Positions 52,101 through 60,286 are shown, counted from the stretch's first letter. The stretch: DNA of 64,000 nucleotides from Chitinophaga jiangningensis (GCF_900142605.1 NZ_FRBL01000015.1:35432-99431); one strand, 5' to 3'. Notes: generated by a model not told the origin, from the letters alone. Made by a program: numbers and translations.

Positions 52101-52297
52101 CGGTGAAAGTTTCAGCTAAAAAGGCCGCACCTAAAAAAGCAGTGGCCAAAGCACCTGCAAATAAGCCGGTAGCCCAAAGGGCAACCGTTCAGTCAAAAAA
52201 GGCCAGAGCGAAAAAGGCTATAACATCTCCCGCTAAAAAAACAGTTAAAGCACCCGCTAAAAAAGCAGCTGCCAAGACCATAAAGAAGAAAAAATAA
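49121..52297 (+). CDS. rnr: Ribonuclease R with long K/A/P-rich C-terminal extension
   Basis: 1058 residues; Bacteroidota RNase R is usually about 700-750. The conventional part has cold-shock domains (1-165), the RNB catalytic domain with TIDPVDAKDFDDAISI at about 207-222 (the catalytic Asp cluster), and an S1 domain at about 565-645 (GVISGVAHFGFWVETVDTK). After that a poly-Gln-rich linker (about 660-695), a Lys-run, a Pro/Ala/Val-rich stretch (about 725-815) and twelve tandem nine-residue K-x-P-A-x-K units, resembling histone H1. The tail probably increases RNA or DNA binding. ATG 49121, 16 bp after lpxK. Confidence 0.93.
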   Translation: MSKKKKNKKGGNHHHGAGGPKKTFKGIVEVTRSGMAFVIVQGLARDILVKQKNLNTALDGDEVLVDVLKPGNRDSRMEGVITDILKRNKTEFTGTLQVSKNFGFLIPEKGMFMPDIYIPANSIGAAKTGDKAVVKIVAWGEQSRKPVGEIIEILDASDTNDLAMKEILIEAGFPLNFPKEVMEELAQIDETITEEEVRKRKDVRNILTFTIDPVDAKDFDDAISIRPLKNGLYEIGVHIADVSHYVKPGTELDKEADRRATSVYLPDRVLPMLPEKISNELCSLRPHEDKFTFSAIFQMNEQGEVKQHWIGRTVIHSDHRFTYEDVQEIIEKKEGKYLDEILLLNKIAQTLRAARFAHGAINFSSQEVRFKLDETGQPIGIVIKESKEAHQLIEELMLLANRTVATYVSKIRVNKQPVPFPYRVHDTPDPEKLKVFSSFAGKFGYKFDLNTPDTIARSFNGMLQRVQGKPEQHVLETLGIRTMAKAVYTVENIGHYGLGFEDYCHFTSPIRRYPDVVVHRVVQECLSNNVHPDKQMEKVCKHSSEMERKAMEAERAGNKYKQVEYMQQYIGETFKGVISGVAHFGFWVETVDTKCEGLVSVHNLNKKEDFVFNDAEYALVGSLTGRRFRIGQEVEIRVIAANLAKRQLDYELEEELQQGQPAGRGQQPKQQFQQQRQQQQQQQQQRQQQPQGPGKKKKKKDKQRWPQGQPQPQRPAATWETPVKSDMPPIDLPEISASVVTPPEVPAILQPDVTPAVVPTPAEAAPAAAAQPAPLTGVVKTKAGKPAAQKGGKRAPLKQKPAVIAPEVAPEIPVVVAQAPVGKPAAAKKPAAKAPVAKAAAKTAAKTAVAAPPKKATAKPAAPAKKAAAKPAPKKATVAAPEKKVVVKSPAKKASVKAPAKKAAVKAPANKTAVKAPAKKTAVKAPANKTAVKAPAKKAVVKAPAKKAAVKAPAKKAAVKAPAKKAAVKAPAKKAAVKAPAKKAAVKAPAKKAAVKVSAKKAAPKKAVAKAPANKPVAQRATVQSKKARAKKAITSPAKKTVKAPAKKAAAKTIKKKK
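51782..52105 (+). repeat. Twelve 27 bp tandem repeats coding for K-A-P-A-K-K-A-A-V units
   Basis: Twelve in-frame 27 bp units (starting KSPAKKASV and KAPAKKAAV, then KAPANKTAV variants, ending in six identical KAPAKKAAV) inside the rnr 3' end, followed by one degenerate KVSAKKAAP unit. Near identity of the last six DNA units shows recent expansion and makes copy number prone to change. Confidence 0.9.
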
Positions 52298-52318
52298 TTC
52301 ATTAACCATTTCAGAGAA

Positions 52319-53290
52319 ATGCAATCATTTAAAGAGTTAATAGCACAGTTCAGTCAACATTTTGCTCAACAACACTTTCCGGAAGAACCGGCGAAACTGT
52401 ACAAAGCAGCCAGCCATATCCTGGAAATCGGCGGTAAAAGAATCCGCCCTGTACTGTGCCTGATGGGAAATGAATTATTCGATGAGCTGAATCCCGACGC
52501 ATTTCACGCTGCCAGCGCCATTGAACTGTTCCACAATTTCACCCTGATTCATGACGACATCATGGACAAGGCCCCCCTCAGAAGAGGCAAACCAACCGTG
52601 CATACGGTATATGGTGATACCGCCGCCATACTTTCCGGGGATGTGATGCTGATCACCGTGTATGACCGGCTGAACAAGGTGAATGCGAAATACCAGAAGA
52701 AACTGATTACGGTGTTTAATAAGGCCGCAGTAGAAGTTTGCGAAGGACAGCAGCTGGATATGGACTTTGAAGACCTGCAGCCGGAAGAGGTGGACTACGA
52801 TAAATATGTAAATATGATCGGGCTCAAAACCTCTGTACTGCTGGCTGCCAGCCTGCAGCTCGGCGCTATCATAGGCGGCGGCAGCGAAGGTAACCAGGAA
52901 CACCTGTATGCCTTCGGTAAAAATGTAGGTATCGCCTTCCAGATCCAGGACGACTACCTCGATGCCTTCGGCGATCCGGAAAAATTCGGAAAGCAACAGG
53001 GCGGCGATATCCTGGCTAATAAAAAGACTTTTCTGCTGCTGAAAGCATTTGAGCTTTGCAATGATGCGCAGAAAGCCGAATTAAAGGCTTTGCTGGCCTC
53101 CAATCCTGCCGATAAGGTAGAACGGGTACTCCGCATTTTCCGTGACTGCAAAGTAGATAAATGGGCAGAGAAGGAAAAGGAACGCTTCACCACAGCCGCA
53201 TTCTCACACCTGGAAAAAATTGCCGTACTCAGTAACCGCAAGGAGCCACTGAAGGAACTGGCTGATTTTCTGTTGAATAGACAGCAGTAA
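52319..53290 (+). CDS. Polyprenyl (trans-isoprenyl) diphosphate synthase
   Basis: 323 residues. Catalyses head-to-tail chain extension of isoprenoid diphosphates in the cytoplasm. Both Asp-rich motifs are present: HDDIMDKAPLRRGKPTVH (first DDxxD) and FQIQDDYLDAFGD (second DDxxD); GGKRIRPVLCL near the start and QGGDILANKKTFLLL follow. Chain length (farnesyl/geranylgeranyl versus octaprenyl) is not clear from sequence. ATG 52319, 21 bp after rnr. Confidence 0.94.
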   Translation: MQSFKELIAQFSQHFAQQHFPEEPAKLYKAASHILEIGGKRIRPVLCLMGNELFDELNPDAFHAASAIELFHNFTLIHDDIMDKAPLRRGKPTVHTVYGDTAAILSGDVMLITVYDRLNKVNAKYQKKLITVFNKAAVEVCEGQQLDMDFEDLQPEEVDYDKYVNMIGLKTSVLLAASLQLGAIIGGGSEGNQEHLYAFGKNVGIAFQIQDDYLDAFGDPEKFGKQQGGDILANKKTFLLLKAFELCNDAQKAELKALLASNPADKVERVLRIFRDCKVDKWAEKEKERFTTAAFSHLEKIAVLSNRKEPLKELADFLLNRQQ

Positions 53291-53304
53291 TACAACTTTT
53301 ACTT

Positions 53305-53381
53305 ATTCGGGTATAACGCAAGGCCTGCGGCCTTGCGTTATACCCGAATTCATTTGGGCCTACGGCCCAAATGAATTCGGG
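53305..53381. repeat. Two overlapping perfect hairpins
   Basis: First stem: 53305-53325 with 53329-53349 (21 bp, loop TGC). Second: 53343-53360 with 53364-53381 (18 bp, loop TAC). They share 53343-53349 (CCCGAAT), so they cannot both form in full. No T tract follows on the plus strand. It follows the polyprenyl synthase gene. Confidence 0.8.
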
Positions 53382-53471
53382 ACAACTGTGGAAGCTTTTT
53401 ATGGTGATGTAAAATATTTTTTATAACTTTTTCCCATATATTCGCGCCCAAAACTGTAATAATCCTCGCCA

Positions 53472-55097
53472 ATGTCCAATTCGCTTTTTCGTAAAAAATC
53501 AATCGCAACAATATTGAGAGATGCCAACAGCGGGTTGGGAGACGGACATGAAAGCGGAATGCACAAAGTGCTGAAAGTGAAGGATCTTACAGCCATGGGT
53601 ATCGCGGCCGTTATTGGTGCCGGTATCTTTTCTACCATAGGAGAGGCCTCTTTCCACGGCGGTCCTGGAGTATCAGTCCTCTTTATTATCACTGCCATTA
53701 CCTGCGGCTTCTCTGCATTGTGTTATGCGGAATTTGCTTCCAGGGTACCCGTTTCCGGTAGTGCCTACACTTATTCATATGTAACTTTCGGGGAAATAGC
53801 TGCCTGGGTGATCGGATGGTCCCTCATCCTGGAATATGCCATCGGGAATATTGCCGTGGCCATATCCTGGAGCGGATATTTCAATAACCTCCTCAATGGG
53901 CTTGGCATAGGGTTCCCCGACTGGCTCACCAATAACTACGACAGTGCCACGCCTGAACTGATGGCTGCCGCCCCGCATATCTTCGGCTTGCCGGTGATTT
54001 TGAACCTGCCGGCATTTATTGTCGTGGTCCTGGTGACTTACCTGGCCTTTGTGGGTATACGGGAAAGTAAGCGCAGCGCCAATTTCATGGTGGGCCTCAA
54101 AATCCTGGTGATCCTGTTTGTGATCGTGGTAGGATTCTTTTATGTGAACCCGGCAAACTGGTCGCCGTTTATGCCTAATGGTTTCTCTGGTGTATTGAAG
54201 GGGGTATCAGCGGTATTTTTCGCTTATATTGGTTTTGATGCCGTAAGCACCACCGCAGAGGAATGTGCCAATCCGCAGCGTGACCTGCCCAAAGGCATGA
54301 TCTACTCCCTGATTATTTGTACTGTATTGTACATCCTCATTTCATTTGTACTCACCGGTATGGTACCTTTCACCCAGCTGAAAGTGGCCGATCCGCTGGC
54401 TTTTGTATTTGATCAGGTAAACATGCCATGGATCAGCTACCTGATTTCCGTGAGTGCCGTGATTGCCACCACCAGCGTATTGCTGGTATTTCAGATCGGG
54501 CAGCCACGCATCTGGATGAGCATGAGTCGCGATGGCCTGCTGCCAAAGAAATTCAGCAAAATCCATCCACGTTTTAAAACGCCTTCCTTCGCTACCATAA
54601 TTACCGGTATTATCGTAGGGGTGCCGGCGTTATTCCTGAACCTGACTATCGTAACAGACCTGACCAGTATCGGTACATTGTTCGCCTTCATCCTGGTATG
54701 CGGTGGCGTGTTAATGCTGCCTCCCCAGGAAAAAACGGCTGAAAAGCGCTTCCGGATGCCGTATATTAACAGTCAGTACATTGTACCGATGATCCTGATC
54801 GGCACCGGCCTGGTATTCCATAAAGAAATACTGCAGCGCCTGTCCATGGCCGAAGGCTGGAATGTATGGAAGCACAACATCCCTTTCTTCCTGTTCGTCA
54901 TTGTAGCACTGATCACCATTGTGATGTGTTACCTGCGTAAACTCTCTCTTATCCCGGTTTTAGGCATGCTCAGCTGTTTCTACCTGATGACGGAAATTGA
55001 GCTCAAAAACTGGATCGTTTTCTCCGTTTGGCTTATTGCAGGCCTTGCTATTTATTTCCTTTACAGTTATACCCACAGTAAGCTCAGGAAATCATAA
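53472..55097 (+). CDS. APC family amino acid permease
   Basis: 541 residues and about twelve to thirteen membrane helices. The core sequence VIGAGIFSTIGEASFHGGPG near helix 1, YAEFASRVPVSGSAYTYSYV, AVFFAYIGFDAVSTTAEECANP and the late WMSMSRDGLLPKKFSKIHP are typical of cationic-amino-acid-type APC transporters. The amino acid cannot be told. ATG 53472 (MSNSLFRKKS) gives a usual N-terminus. It is not clustered with metabolic genes; DoxX follows 47 bp downstream. Confidence 0.92.
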   Translation: MSNSLFRKKSIATILRDANSGLGDGHESGMHKVLKVKDLTAMGIAAVIGAGIFSTIGEASFHGGPGVSVLFIITAITCGFSALCYAEFASRVPVSGSAYTYSYVTFGEIAAWVIGWSLILEYAIGNIAVAISWSGYFNNLLNGLGIGFPDWLTNNYDSATPELMAAAPHIFGLPVILNLPAFIVVVLVTYLAFVGIRESKRSANFMVGLKILVILFVIVVGFFYVNPANWSPFMPNGFSGVLKGVSAVFFAYIGFDAVSTTAEECANPQRDLPKGMIYSLIICTVLYILISFVLTGMVPFTQLKVADPLAFVFDQVNMPWISYLISVSAVIATTSVLLVFQIGQPRIWMSMSRDGLLPKKFSKIHPRFKTPSFATIITGIIVGVPALFLNLTIVTDLTSIGTLFAFILVCGGVLMLPPQEKTAEKRFRMPYINSQYIVPMILIGTGLVFHKEILQRLSMAEGWNVWKHNIPFFLFVIVALITIVMCYLRKLSLIPVLGMLSCFYLMTEIELKNWIVFSVWLIAGLAIYFLYSYTHSKLRKS

Positions 55098-55144
55098 TTA
55101 TTCGTAACTTCAGAGTAGCTCTTTGATCCATAAAATTCAATTTT

Positions 55145-55621
55145 ATGAACACGCTACAACGAATCGAAAAATGGGGTGATACACATCATCCTAAATGGCT
55201 TAGCGTTGTCCGTATAGCGCTGGGAATTTTCCTGATGTACGTAGGAATCATGTTTGTACAAAACAGAGATGCCCTGGTACGTGTCATCGATGAAAGCCCT
55301 GCGCTGGCAGCTATGTCAGTCGGCATCGCGCATTACATTGTATTTGCGCATACTGTAGGTGGATTATTTATTATGATGGGCCTTTTTACGCGCATAGCTG
55401 CAGCACTGAACCTACCCGTTCTGCTGGGTGCGCTGATCTTTGTTCACTCGCCAACAGGCCTGTTTAATGTTTACCCGGTGTTAGGCCTTTCACTCCTTGT
55501 GATGTTTCTGCTGGTCCTTTTCCTTATTGAAGGCAGCGGCCCCATTTCAGTTGATGACTATATGCGCCGTCATCCGGAAAAGAAGCACAGCCGCAACTAT
55601 TCTGCGGGCGTCAAAGATTGA
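55145..55621 (+). CDS. DoxX family membrane protein
   Basis: 158 residues with four membrane helices (about 25-43, 66-86, 93-110, 117-137), the DoxX-like four-helix pattern: WLSVVRIALGIFLMYVGIMF, VGGLFIMMGLFTRIAAALN and VYPVLGLSLLVMFLLVLFLI. The C-terminal tail is His/Arg-rich and cytoplasmic. Family roles are vague (quinone or redox links). ATG 55145, 47 bp after the permease. Confidence 0.88.
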   Translation: MNTLQRIEKWGDTHHPKWLSVVRIALGIFLMYVGIMFVQNRDALVRVIDESPALAAMSVGIAHYIVFAHTVGGLFIMMGLFTRIAAALNLPVLLGALIFVHSPTGLFNVYPVLGLSLLVMFLLVLFLIEGSGPISVDDYMRRHPEKKHSRNYSAGVKD

Positions 55622-55852
55622 GGCTGTTTTCATACAGGCCTTCACGTTAGACGGGTTTGTTAACCCTGTCTTATTACTGCCGGTAATCTACCTTCCTGCA
55701 GCTTTTATTGCTTTGTGTCAGCCCCTTACATACTACCCGCACCGCATCCGCGCAGTGCGCAACCCATACATATGACAGCATCGTGTCATTGGAAAATCGC
55801 TTTGAACTCACCTTCAATCATCTTCCCCTCTCTATCTTTAAAATAAAAAAAT

Positions 55853-55860
55853 TAGCTTTG
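55853..55860 (+). promoter_or_regulatory. -7 box for the Smr protein gene
   Basis: TAGCTTTG at 55853-55860, 16 bp before the ATG at 55877, matches TAnnTTTG. Confidence 0.45.
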
Positions 55861-55876
55861 CGTCAAGAATGCAATT

Positions 55877-56950
55877 ATGAAATACGAAATTGGAGATAAA
55901 GTTCTGCTGCTCAGTTCCAAAGAAGAAGGGACCGTGGTGGAAATCGTGAACGATAATATGGTGATGATAGAAGTGAAAGGCACCTCTTTCCCGGTATACC
56001 TGGATCAGATAGACTTTCCCTACTTCCATCGATTCACCAAAGAGAAGCTGGTTAAACCACAGCCCAGGTTGATTCCGGGAGATGAGATTAAAGTGAACCG
56101 CAGCAAATATGAAGATCTGAAAACAGATAAAGGGATGTTCGTTTCCGTACTTCCCGTATACCATCACGATGGTTTTGATGAAACCATCAAGCTGATGAAA
56201 TTCCATCTGTTTAATGATACCCCGCATGCCATGCGCTTTTACTTCCAGGTATGGCTGGCCAATAAACTGGAACTGGAGATCAAGAATGAAATCCATCCGT
56301 ACAACCATTTTTATCTGACGGATCTGCACTTTGAATCGTTGAACGACAACCCGCGCTTCGAGTTTACCTTTGTGCTGAAAGATCAGCAGCCGAATCTGGC
56401 ATCTTCCGTTAAAAAAACATGGAAGATAAAAGCCAAACAGATGTTTAGCCAGCTGGAAGAGCTGCGGACCAAAGCAGAAGCCACACTTACGATTCCTCTG
56501 TTTGAGAAATTCCCGGATAAGTCGGAAGAAACGCCGCCGCCGGCTCCCGCTGCAACCTCCTCTGCTGCCGCCCCGGGTAAAAAGCAGGGTGCCAATAAGA
56601 TTGTAGGCACCGGTACCATGGCCAGTTTGCTGAGTAAGATCCAGTTGCAGCCTGAAGCAGCGCTGGAGCCTAAACACGAAGTAGACCTGCACATTGAGAA
56701 ACTTGAAAAGAACTGGAAAGGGCTGAGTAATATCGCCATCCTCGCCATTCAGCTCAATGAGTTTCAACGCTACCTCGACCTCGCCATCACCCACAAGCAA
56801 CATCATATGGTGGTGATACATGGGGTAGGCAAGGGCAAACTGAAAGATGAAATTCATGCCATCCTGCGGCAAACACCGGAAGTGGCAAACTTTGTAAATC
56901 AATACCATGCGCGATATGGCTATGGTGCTACCGAGATAAATTTCAGATAG
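55877..56950 (+). CDS. DUF2027/Smr domain protein
   Basis: 357 residues. The N-terminal half has the DUF2027 region (YEIGDKVLLLSSKEEGTVVE, KGTSFPVYLDQIDFPYFHRF), then a beta domain, a flexible Pro/Ala linker (PPPAPAATSSAAAPGKKQG) and a C-terminal Smr domain (EVDLHIEKL at about 272, HMVVIHGVGKGKLKDEIHAI, PEVANFVNQYHARYG). Smr domains nick nucleic acids or act in ribosome rescue; the Bacteroidota fusion has no settled role. ATG 55877. Confidence 0.92.
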   Translation: MKYEIGDKVLLLSSKEEGTVVEIVNDNMVMIEVKGTSFPVYLDQIDFPYFHRFTKEKLVKPQPRLIPGDEIKVNRSKYEDLKTDKGMFVSVLPVYHHDGFDETIKLMKFHLFNDTPHAMRFYFQVWLANKLELEIKNEIHPYNHFYLTDLHFESLNDNPRFEFTFVLKDQQPNLASSVKKTWKIKAKQMFSQLEELRTKAEATLTIPLFEKFPDKSEETPPPAPAATSSAAAPGKKQGANKIVGTGTMASLLSKIQLQPEAALEPKHEVDLHIEKLEKNWKGLSNIAILAIQLNEFQRYLDLAITHKQHHMVVIHGVGKGKLKDEIHAILRQTPEVANFVNQYHARYGYGATEINFR

Positions 56951-56984
56951 CAATTTAATTTATATTATAGAAGTCAATACAGGT

Positions 56985-57018
56985 AAGGGATTGAGGCTAC
57001 TGAAAGCTTCAATCCCTT
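56985..57018 (+). terminator. Intrinsic terminator of the Smr gene
   Basis: AAGGGATTGAGGCT (56985-56998) pairs with AGCTTCAATCCCTT (57005-57018), one G-T, followed by TT. Confidence 0.7.
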
Positions 57019-57048
57019 TTCTGTTAATGGTTTGAATATTCTTTTCCT

Positions 57049-57056
57049 TACCTTTG
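57049..57056 (+). promoter_or_regulatory. -7 box for rnpB
   Basis: TACCTTTG at 57049-57056 matches TAnnTTTG and lies six bases before the predicted RNA start at 57062. Confidence 0.6.
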
Positions 57057-57061
57057 CAGTC

Positions 57062-57430
57062 AACTACAAACCGTGCTATCGTCTTTCAGACTTGAGCTGA
57101 AAGAAGGAAAGTCTGGACAGCGCAGAGCAACGCACCACCTAACGGGTGGGCCTGTTCGCAAGAGCAGGACAGCCAGTGCCACAGAAAATGACCGCCGGGC
57201 AACCGGTAAGGGTGAAAATGTGGGGTAAGCGCCCACGGTATAGGCAGGCAACTGTTTATGCGGGTAAACCTTGCGTGCTGAAATGCCATGTATACGGTCG
57301 CTCGAGGGCTGCTCGCCCGATGACCGAGGGTAGGCAGATACAGGCGATGTGCGAGCATCGTCGTAGATAAATGATAGCAGTTCTCCGGCTTGCCGGAGTT
57401 CACAGAATCCGGCTTACAGGTTTGTAGTTT
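57062..57430 (+). ncRNA. rnpB: RNase P RNA
   Basis: Catalytic RNA that matures tRNA 5' ends. The universally conserved parts are present: GAAGGAAAGTCTGGAC near 57100, AGGGTGAAAATGTGGGGTAA near 57210, GTAGATAAATGATAGCAG near 57363, and ACAGAATCCGGCTTACAG near 57402 (P4/J regions). P1 is closed by AACTACAAACC (57062-57072) pairing with GGTTTGTAGTT (57419-57429), which sets the ends; a run of T follows. The length of about 369 nt fits an A-type bacterial RNA. Good -7 box just upstream. Confidence 0.93.
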
Positions 57431-57499
57431 TTCTTTACACTGTTTGTATATTACAGCATTAGCCTTTAACTTCTTCTAAATTTATAATCCTACTAACTT

Positions 57500-57919
57500 A
57501 TGAACGAAAGAGACGAAAGAACCTGGGCCACCCTGTTGCATATTGCCGGTGTATTTGCCTACATATTCCTCAACTGGGGATGGGCTGGAAATATAGTGCT
57601 GGTACTGGTATTGTGGTTGATCAAGCGCAATGATTCCGCTTTTGTGGAAACAGAAGGTAAAGAAGCGCTCAACTTCCAGATTACGATCAGTCTTGCTTCC
57701 GCCGCAGTGATGATCATCAGCGGAATCACCTCCGGTATCTGGGCGATCGGAACGGGTTTGTTTAATGGCCATTTCGACTTTACACAGGCTGGTTTTCGTT
57801 GGCTGGGACTGTATTCCTTACTCAAGGTGCTGAACCTGATTTTCTCTATCCTTGCTGCTGTGGCGGTTAATAAGGGAGAGCACTACCGGTATCCCGTGTG
57901 TTTGAGGTTGGTGAAATAA
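57500..57919 (+). CDS. DUF4870 family small membrane protein
   Basis: 139 residues with a short charged N-terminus (MNERDERTWATLLHIAGVF) and three to four membrane helices (about 13-30, 52-78, 86-125). FVETEGKEALNFQITISLA is the hallmark of DUF4870/Tic20-like proteins. The role is unknown. ATG 57500. It ends in a strong terminator. Not obviously linked to the RNase P RNA gene upstream. Confidence 0.85.
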   Translation: MNERDERTWATLLHIAGVFAYIFLNWGWAGNIVLVLVLWLIKRNDSAFVETEGKEALNFQITISLASAAVMIISGITSGIWAIGTGLFNGHFDFTQAGFRWLGLYSLLKVLNLIFSILAAVAVNKGEHYRYPVCLRLVK

Positions 57920-57937
57920 TTACTTCTGATTCTTTAG

Positions 57938-57980
57938 AAAGGAAAAGGGAAAGTGCTATAGGCACTTTCCCTTTTCCTTT
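57938..57980 (+). terminator. Perfect 19 bp intrinsic terminator
   Basis: AAAGGAAAAGGGAAAGTGC (57938-57956) pairs with 57962-57980, loop TATAG, followed by TT. It ends the DUF4870 gene. Confidence 0.85.
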
Positions 57981-58010
57981 TTGTACCATCGCTCAAGGCG
58001 ACGGTACAAA
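57980..58010 (-). terminator. Terminator candidate for the S8 peptidase gene
   Basis: TTTGTACCATCGC (57980-57992) pairs with GCGACGGTACAAA (57998-58010), one mismatch. It lies 16 bp after the peptidase stop on the minus strand. Confidence 0.6.
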
Positions 58011-58025
58011 ATATTTTTACGCGAA

Positions 58026-59732
58026 TTAGTTCTTCCTAACCGCCTTCATTTTAGCTTTCGGTTTCTTAGGTTGTACGCGTTCACCTTTAATGGTGGCTGC
58101 GAGTTTCAGCGCTTCATAGCTATTAATCAAACCACCGGTTACAGATAAGTCTGCGAAGGCTACCTGAGTATCATCCGTACCTGGTTTGTTCACCATCACA
58201 CTACCATCAGGGAGTGGGGTCGCACTTTTTTCCAGGACATATTTCAGTTGTTTTGCAGTAAGATCCGGGTAGTAGGAGAGTACCAGTGCTGCTACACCTG
58301 CTACTACCGGAGATGCCATACTGGTGCCGCTTGCAGCGCCATAGGTATTGCCACCCGGAATTGTAGAGTAAATCTGTACGCCTGGTGCAAAAACATCTAC
58401 ACCTTCTTTACCGTAGTTAGAAAAACTGGCCACTTTATCTTTACCGCGGCCGTTGCTGATAGCACCTACCGTAATGAAGTTGCTGGCTTTGCCACCGGTG
58501 AGATAGTTAGGATTAGGGTAGTTAGGTACAGAGTCGTTATTCTCACCGTCGTTGCCGGCGGCATGTACCAGGAGTACGCCTTTTTCTTCTGCATATTTTA
58601 CGGCATCATCCACCCAGGCTTTGTGCGGGGAGAAGCCTTTCCCGAAACTCATGTTGATGATCTGTGCGCCGTTGTCCACCGCATAGCGGATGGCCAGGGC
58701 CACATCCTTATCGCGCTCATCCCCGTCTGGTACAGCTTTCACTGCCATGATCCTAACGTTATCGGCTACACCGTCCATGCCTACGCCGTTGTTGCGTACT
58801 GCCGCGATGATGCCGGACACGTGGGTGCCATGGAAGCCGAATTTACCCATCACGTCGTTGTTACCGTATTTGCCATCGGTGATGTCTTCAAATTTATCAC
58901 CTACAATCTTTTCCCGGTTTGCGTTTGGCTGCACATCCGTGCTTTCTGCCTTGCGTTTGATTTCGCTGATGTATTCGTCAAATTCGGATTTGAATTCGTT
59001 GAAGCTGTCCGGCATATCATCCCCGGAGGATTTCAGCAGGCGTGACACGAAGTTGCGCGCCAGCAGTACGTCCTGACTGGTGGTTTGAATACTGTCCAGT
59101 TGTGCTACGTTGAAATCTTCCTTACCGAGGTAGTTCTTCAGGATGGTAGCACATTTGTTGAGGTTGTCCTGCAGCTTGGACATGGTTTTATAAGAAACCT
59201 TGTACTGAGAAGAAGGCTTTTCCACTTTTGCCTGCAGGCGCTGCCAGTACGCGTACTCCTTAGAGTCCTTGCTCAGGGCGGAATCCGGGTTGATGTACAG
59301 CTGTTTGTAGCGGTAGTACTCACGGGTCGCTTCGTCAGAGTCTTCTTTGAGACTGTTGCCGTCTTTACCGCCCAGGAAGTTCCAGCCATGGATATCGTCG
59401 ATGTAGCCGTTACCGTCATCATCTTTCCCGTTGTTAGGAATTTCTTTGCGGTTGGTCCACAGCACAGGCTTGAGGTCTTCATGGGTAGTATCGATTCCCG
59501 AATCGATCACCGCAACAATCACCGGTGTACTTTTTTTGCCTTGCAGCAGTTGTTTGTAGGCTTTTTCAGTAGCAGTACCGTAAACAGAGTCAGTATCGTA
59601 ACTTAACAACTGCCAGTTTTTAGGCACTGGGGTTTTGCTTTGCGCAATGGTTTTGGTATTCAGCGCAGTCGTCATCGCTACACATACCACCGCGACTGCT
59701 ATCTCCCGACTAAACGATTTCATGTCCAACAT
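58026..59732 (-). CDS. S8 family serine peptidase (subtilase), secreted
   Basis: 568 residues from ATG 59732 (MLDMKSFSREIAVAVVCV), a signal peptide ending about TIAQS; an ATG at 59795 would put a non-signal segment first. The subtilisin triad is visible: VIAVIDSGIDTTHEDL (Asp), FGFHGTHVSGIIAAV (His), AASGTSMASPVVAGVAALVL (Ser). A helical insertion (about 140-290) lies between the Asp and His parts, longer than in classic subtilisin. The C-terminus is basic (KPKAKMKAVRKN). Predicted exported protease. Confidence 0.92.
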   Translation of the reverse strand: MLDMKSFSREIAVAVVCVAMTTALNTKTIAQSKTPVPKNWQLLSYDTDSVYGTATEKAYKQLLQGKKSTPVIVAVIDSGIDTTHEDLKPVLWTNRKEIPNNGKDDDGNGYIDDIHGWNFLGGKDGNSLKEDSDEATREYYRYKQLYINPDSALSKDSKEYAYWQRLQAKVEKPSSQYKVSYKTMSKLQDNLNKCATILKNYLGKEDFNVAQLDSIQTTSQDVLLARNFVSRLLKSSGDDMPDSFNEFKSEFDEYISEIKRKAESTDVQPNANREKIVGDKFEDITDGKYGNNDVMGKFGFHGTHVSGIIAAVRNNGVGMDGVADNVRIMAVKAVPDGDERDKDVALAIRYAVDNGAQIINMSFGKGFSPHKAWVDDAVKYAEEKGVLLVHAAGNDGENNDSVPNYPNPNYLTGGKASNFITVGAISNGRGKDKVASFSNYGKEGVDVFAPGVQIYSTIPGGNTYGAASGTSMASPVVAGVAALVLSYYPDLTAKQLKYVLEKSATPLPDGSVMVNKPGTDDTQVAFADLSVTGGLINSYEALKLAATIKGERVQPKKPKAKMKAVRKN

Positions 59733-60235
59733 TTTCCCGATATAAGAGTAAAATAAACTAGATAGGTTAAAGGTATGGAAAAAGCGGTATAACATTAAAA
59801 TTTAATGATAAACGCGCAACTTACTAGTTGACTGGTTATAATCTTACCTGAATAATGATATTAATAAGCTAATATATATTATGATTTTTATTAAAATAAT
59901 AATTGAATGCTTATGTAAAGCATTTTCAGTTACAGAATGATTACTGCCGTAGCACAAACGTTGAATATGAATATTCAAAAATAAGTATCATATTTATGGT
60001 CTGAAGAGTATATGATAGCGTCCCTGCTATCAGATATTTTTCTCATAAGCATGGTTTCCGTTTAACGAAAAGCGGGGTTCTCTAGCCTCGCTACTATTTT
60101 TGAAATCATGTCACGTTGATGTATGTAGAGACGCGTTTACCGTGTGGGTCATACGAGATGGCCGGAGTAAACGAACCGTTTATCAACCGCTTTTAAAAAT
60201 CTGATCGGGCAGTAACCACCTGAAATGAAATTAAA
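59733..60235. other. About 500 bp intergenic region, AT-rich
   Basis: No gene is supported. The left 250 bp are very AT-rich, unlike the flanks. Seen: TGATAGC/GCTATCA hairpin at about 60012-60032 and a GTAGAGACGCGTTTAC half (60125-60140) facing GTAAACG at 60167-60173, a relative of the inverted-repeat arms at 17822 and 38083 in its first ten bases. Confidence 0.5.
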
Positions 60236-60260
60236 AGCTCCGACGCAAAGCGTCGGAGCT
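60236..60260 (-). terminator. Intrinsic terminator of the lysine-catabolic operon
   Basis: AGCTCCGACGC (60236-60246) pairs perfectly with GCGTCGGAGCT (60250-60260), loop AAA; TTTTAATTT follows on the minus strand. Confidence 0.8.
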
Positions 60261-60286
60261 GGAGAAAAAAGAAATTCCACCTTCCT

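Noticed and set aside
51782..52105. Regular tandem repeats considered as CRISPR
   Set aside because: Units of 27 bp are contiguous without spacers and in frame within rnr.
49814..52149. Long minus-strand frames (567 and 344 codons) opposite rnr
   Set aside because: The 344-codon frame is the reverse reading of the K/A/P repeats (FLAGAFTAA repeated) and the other mirrors the RNB domain; rnr is the real gene.
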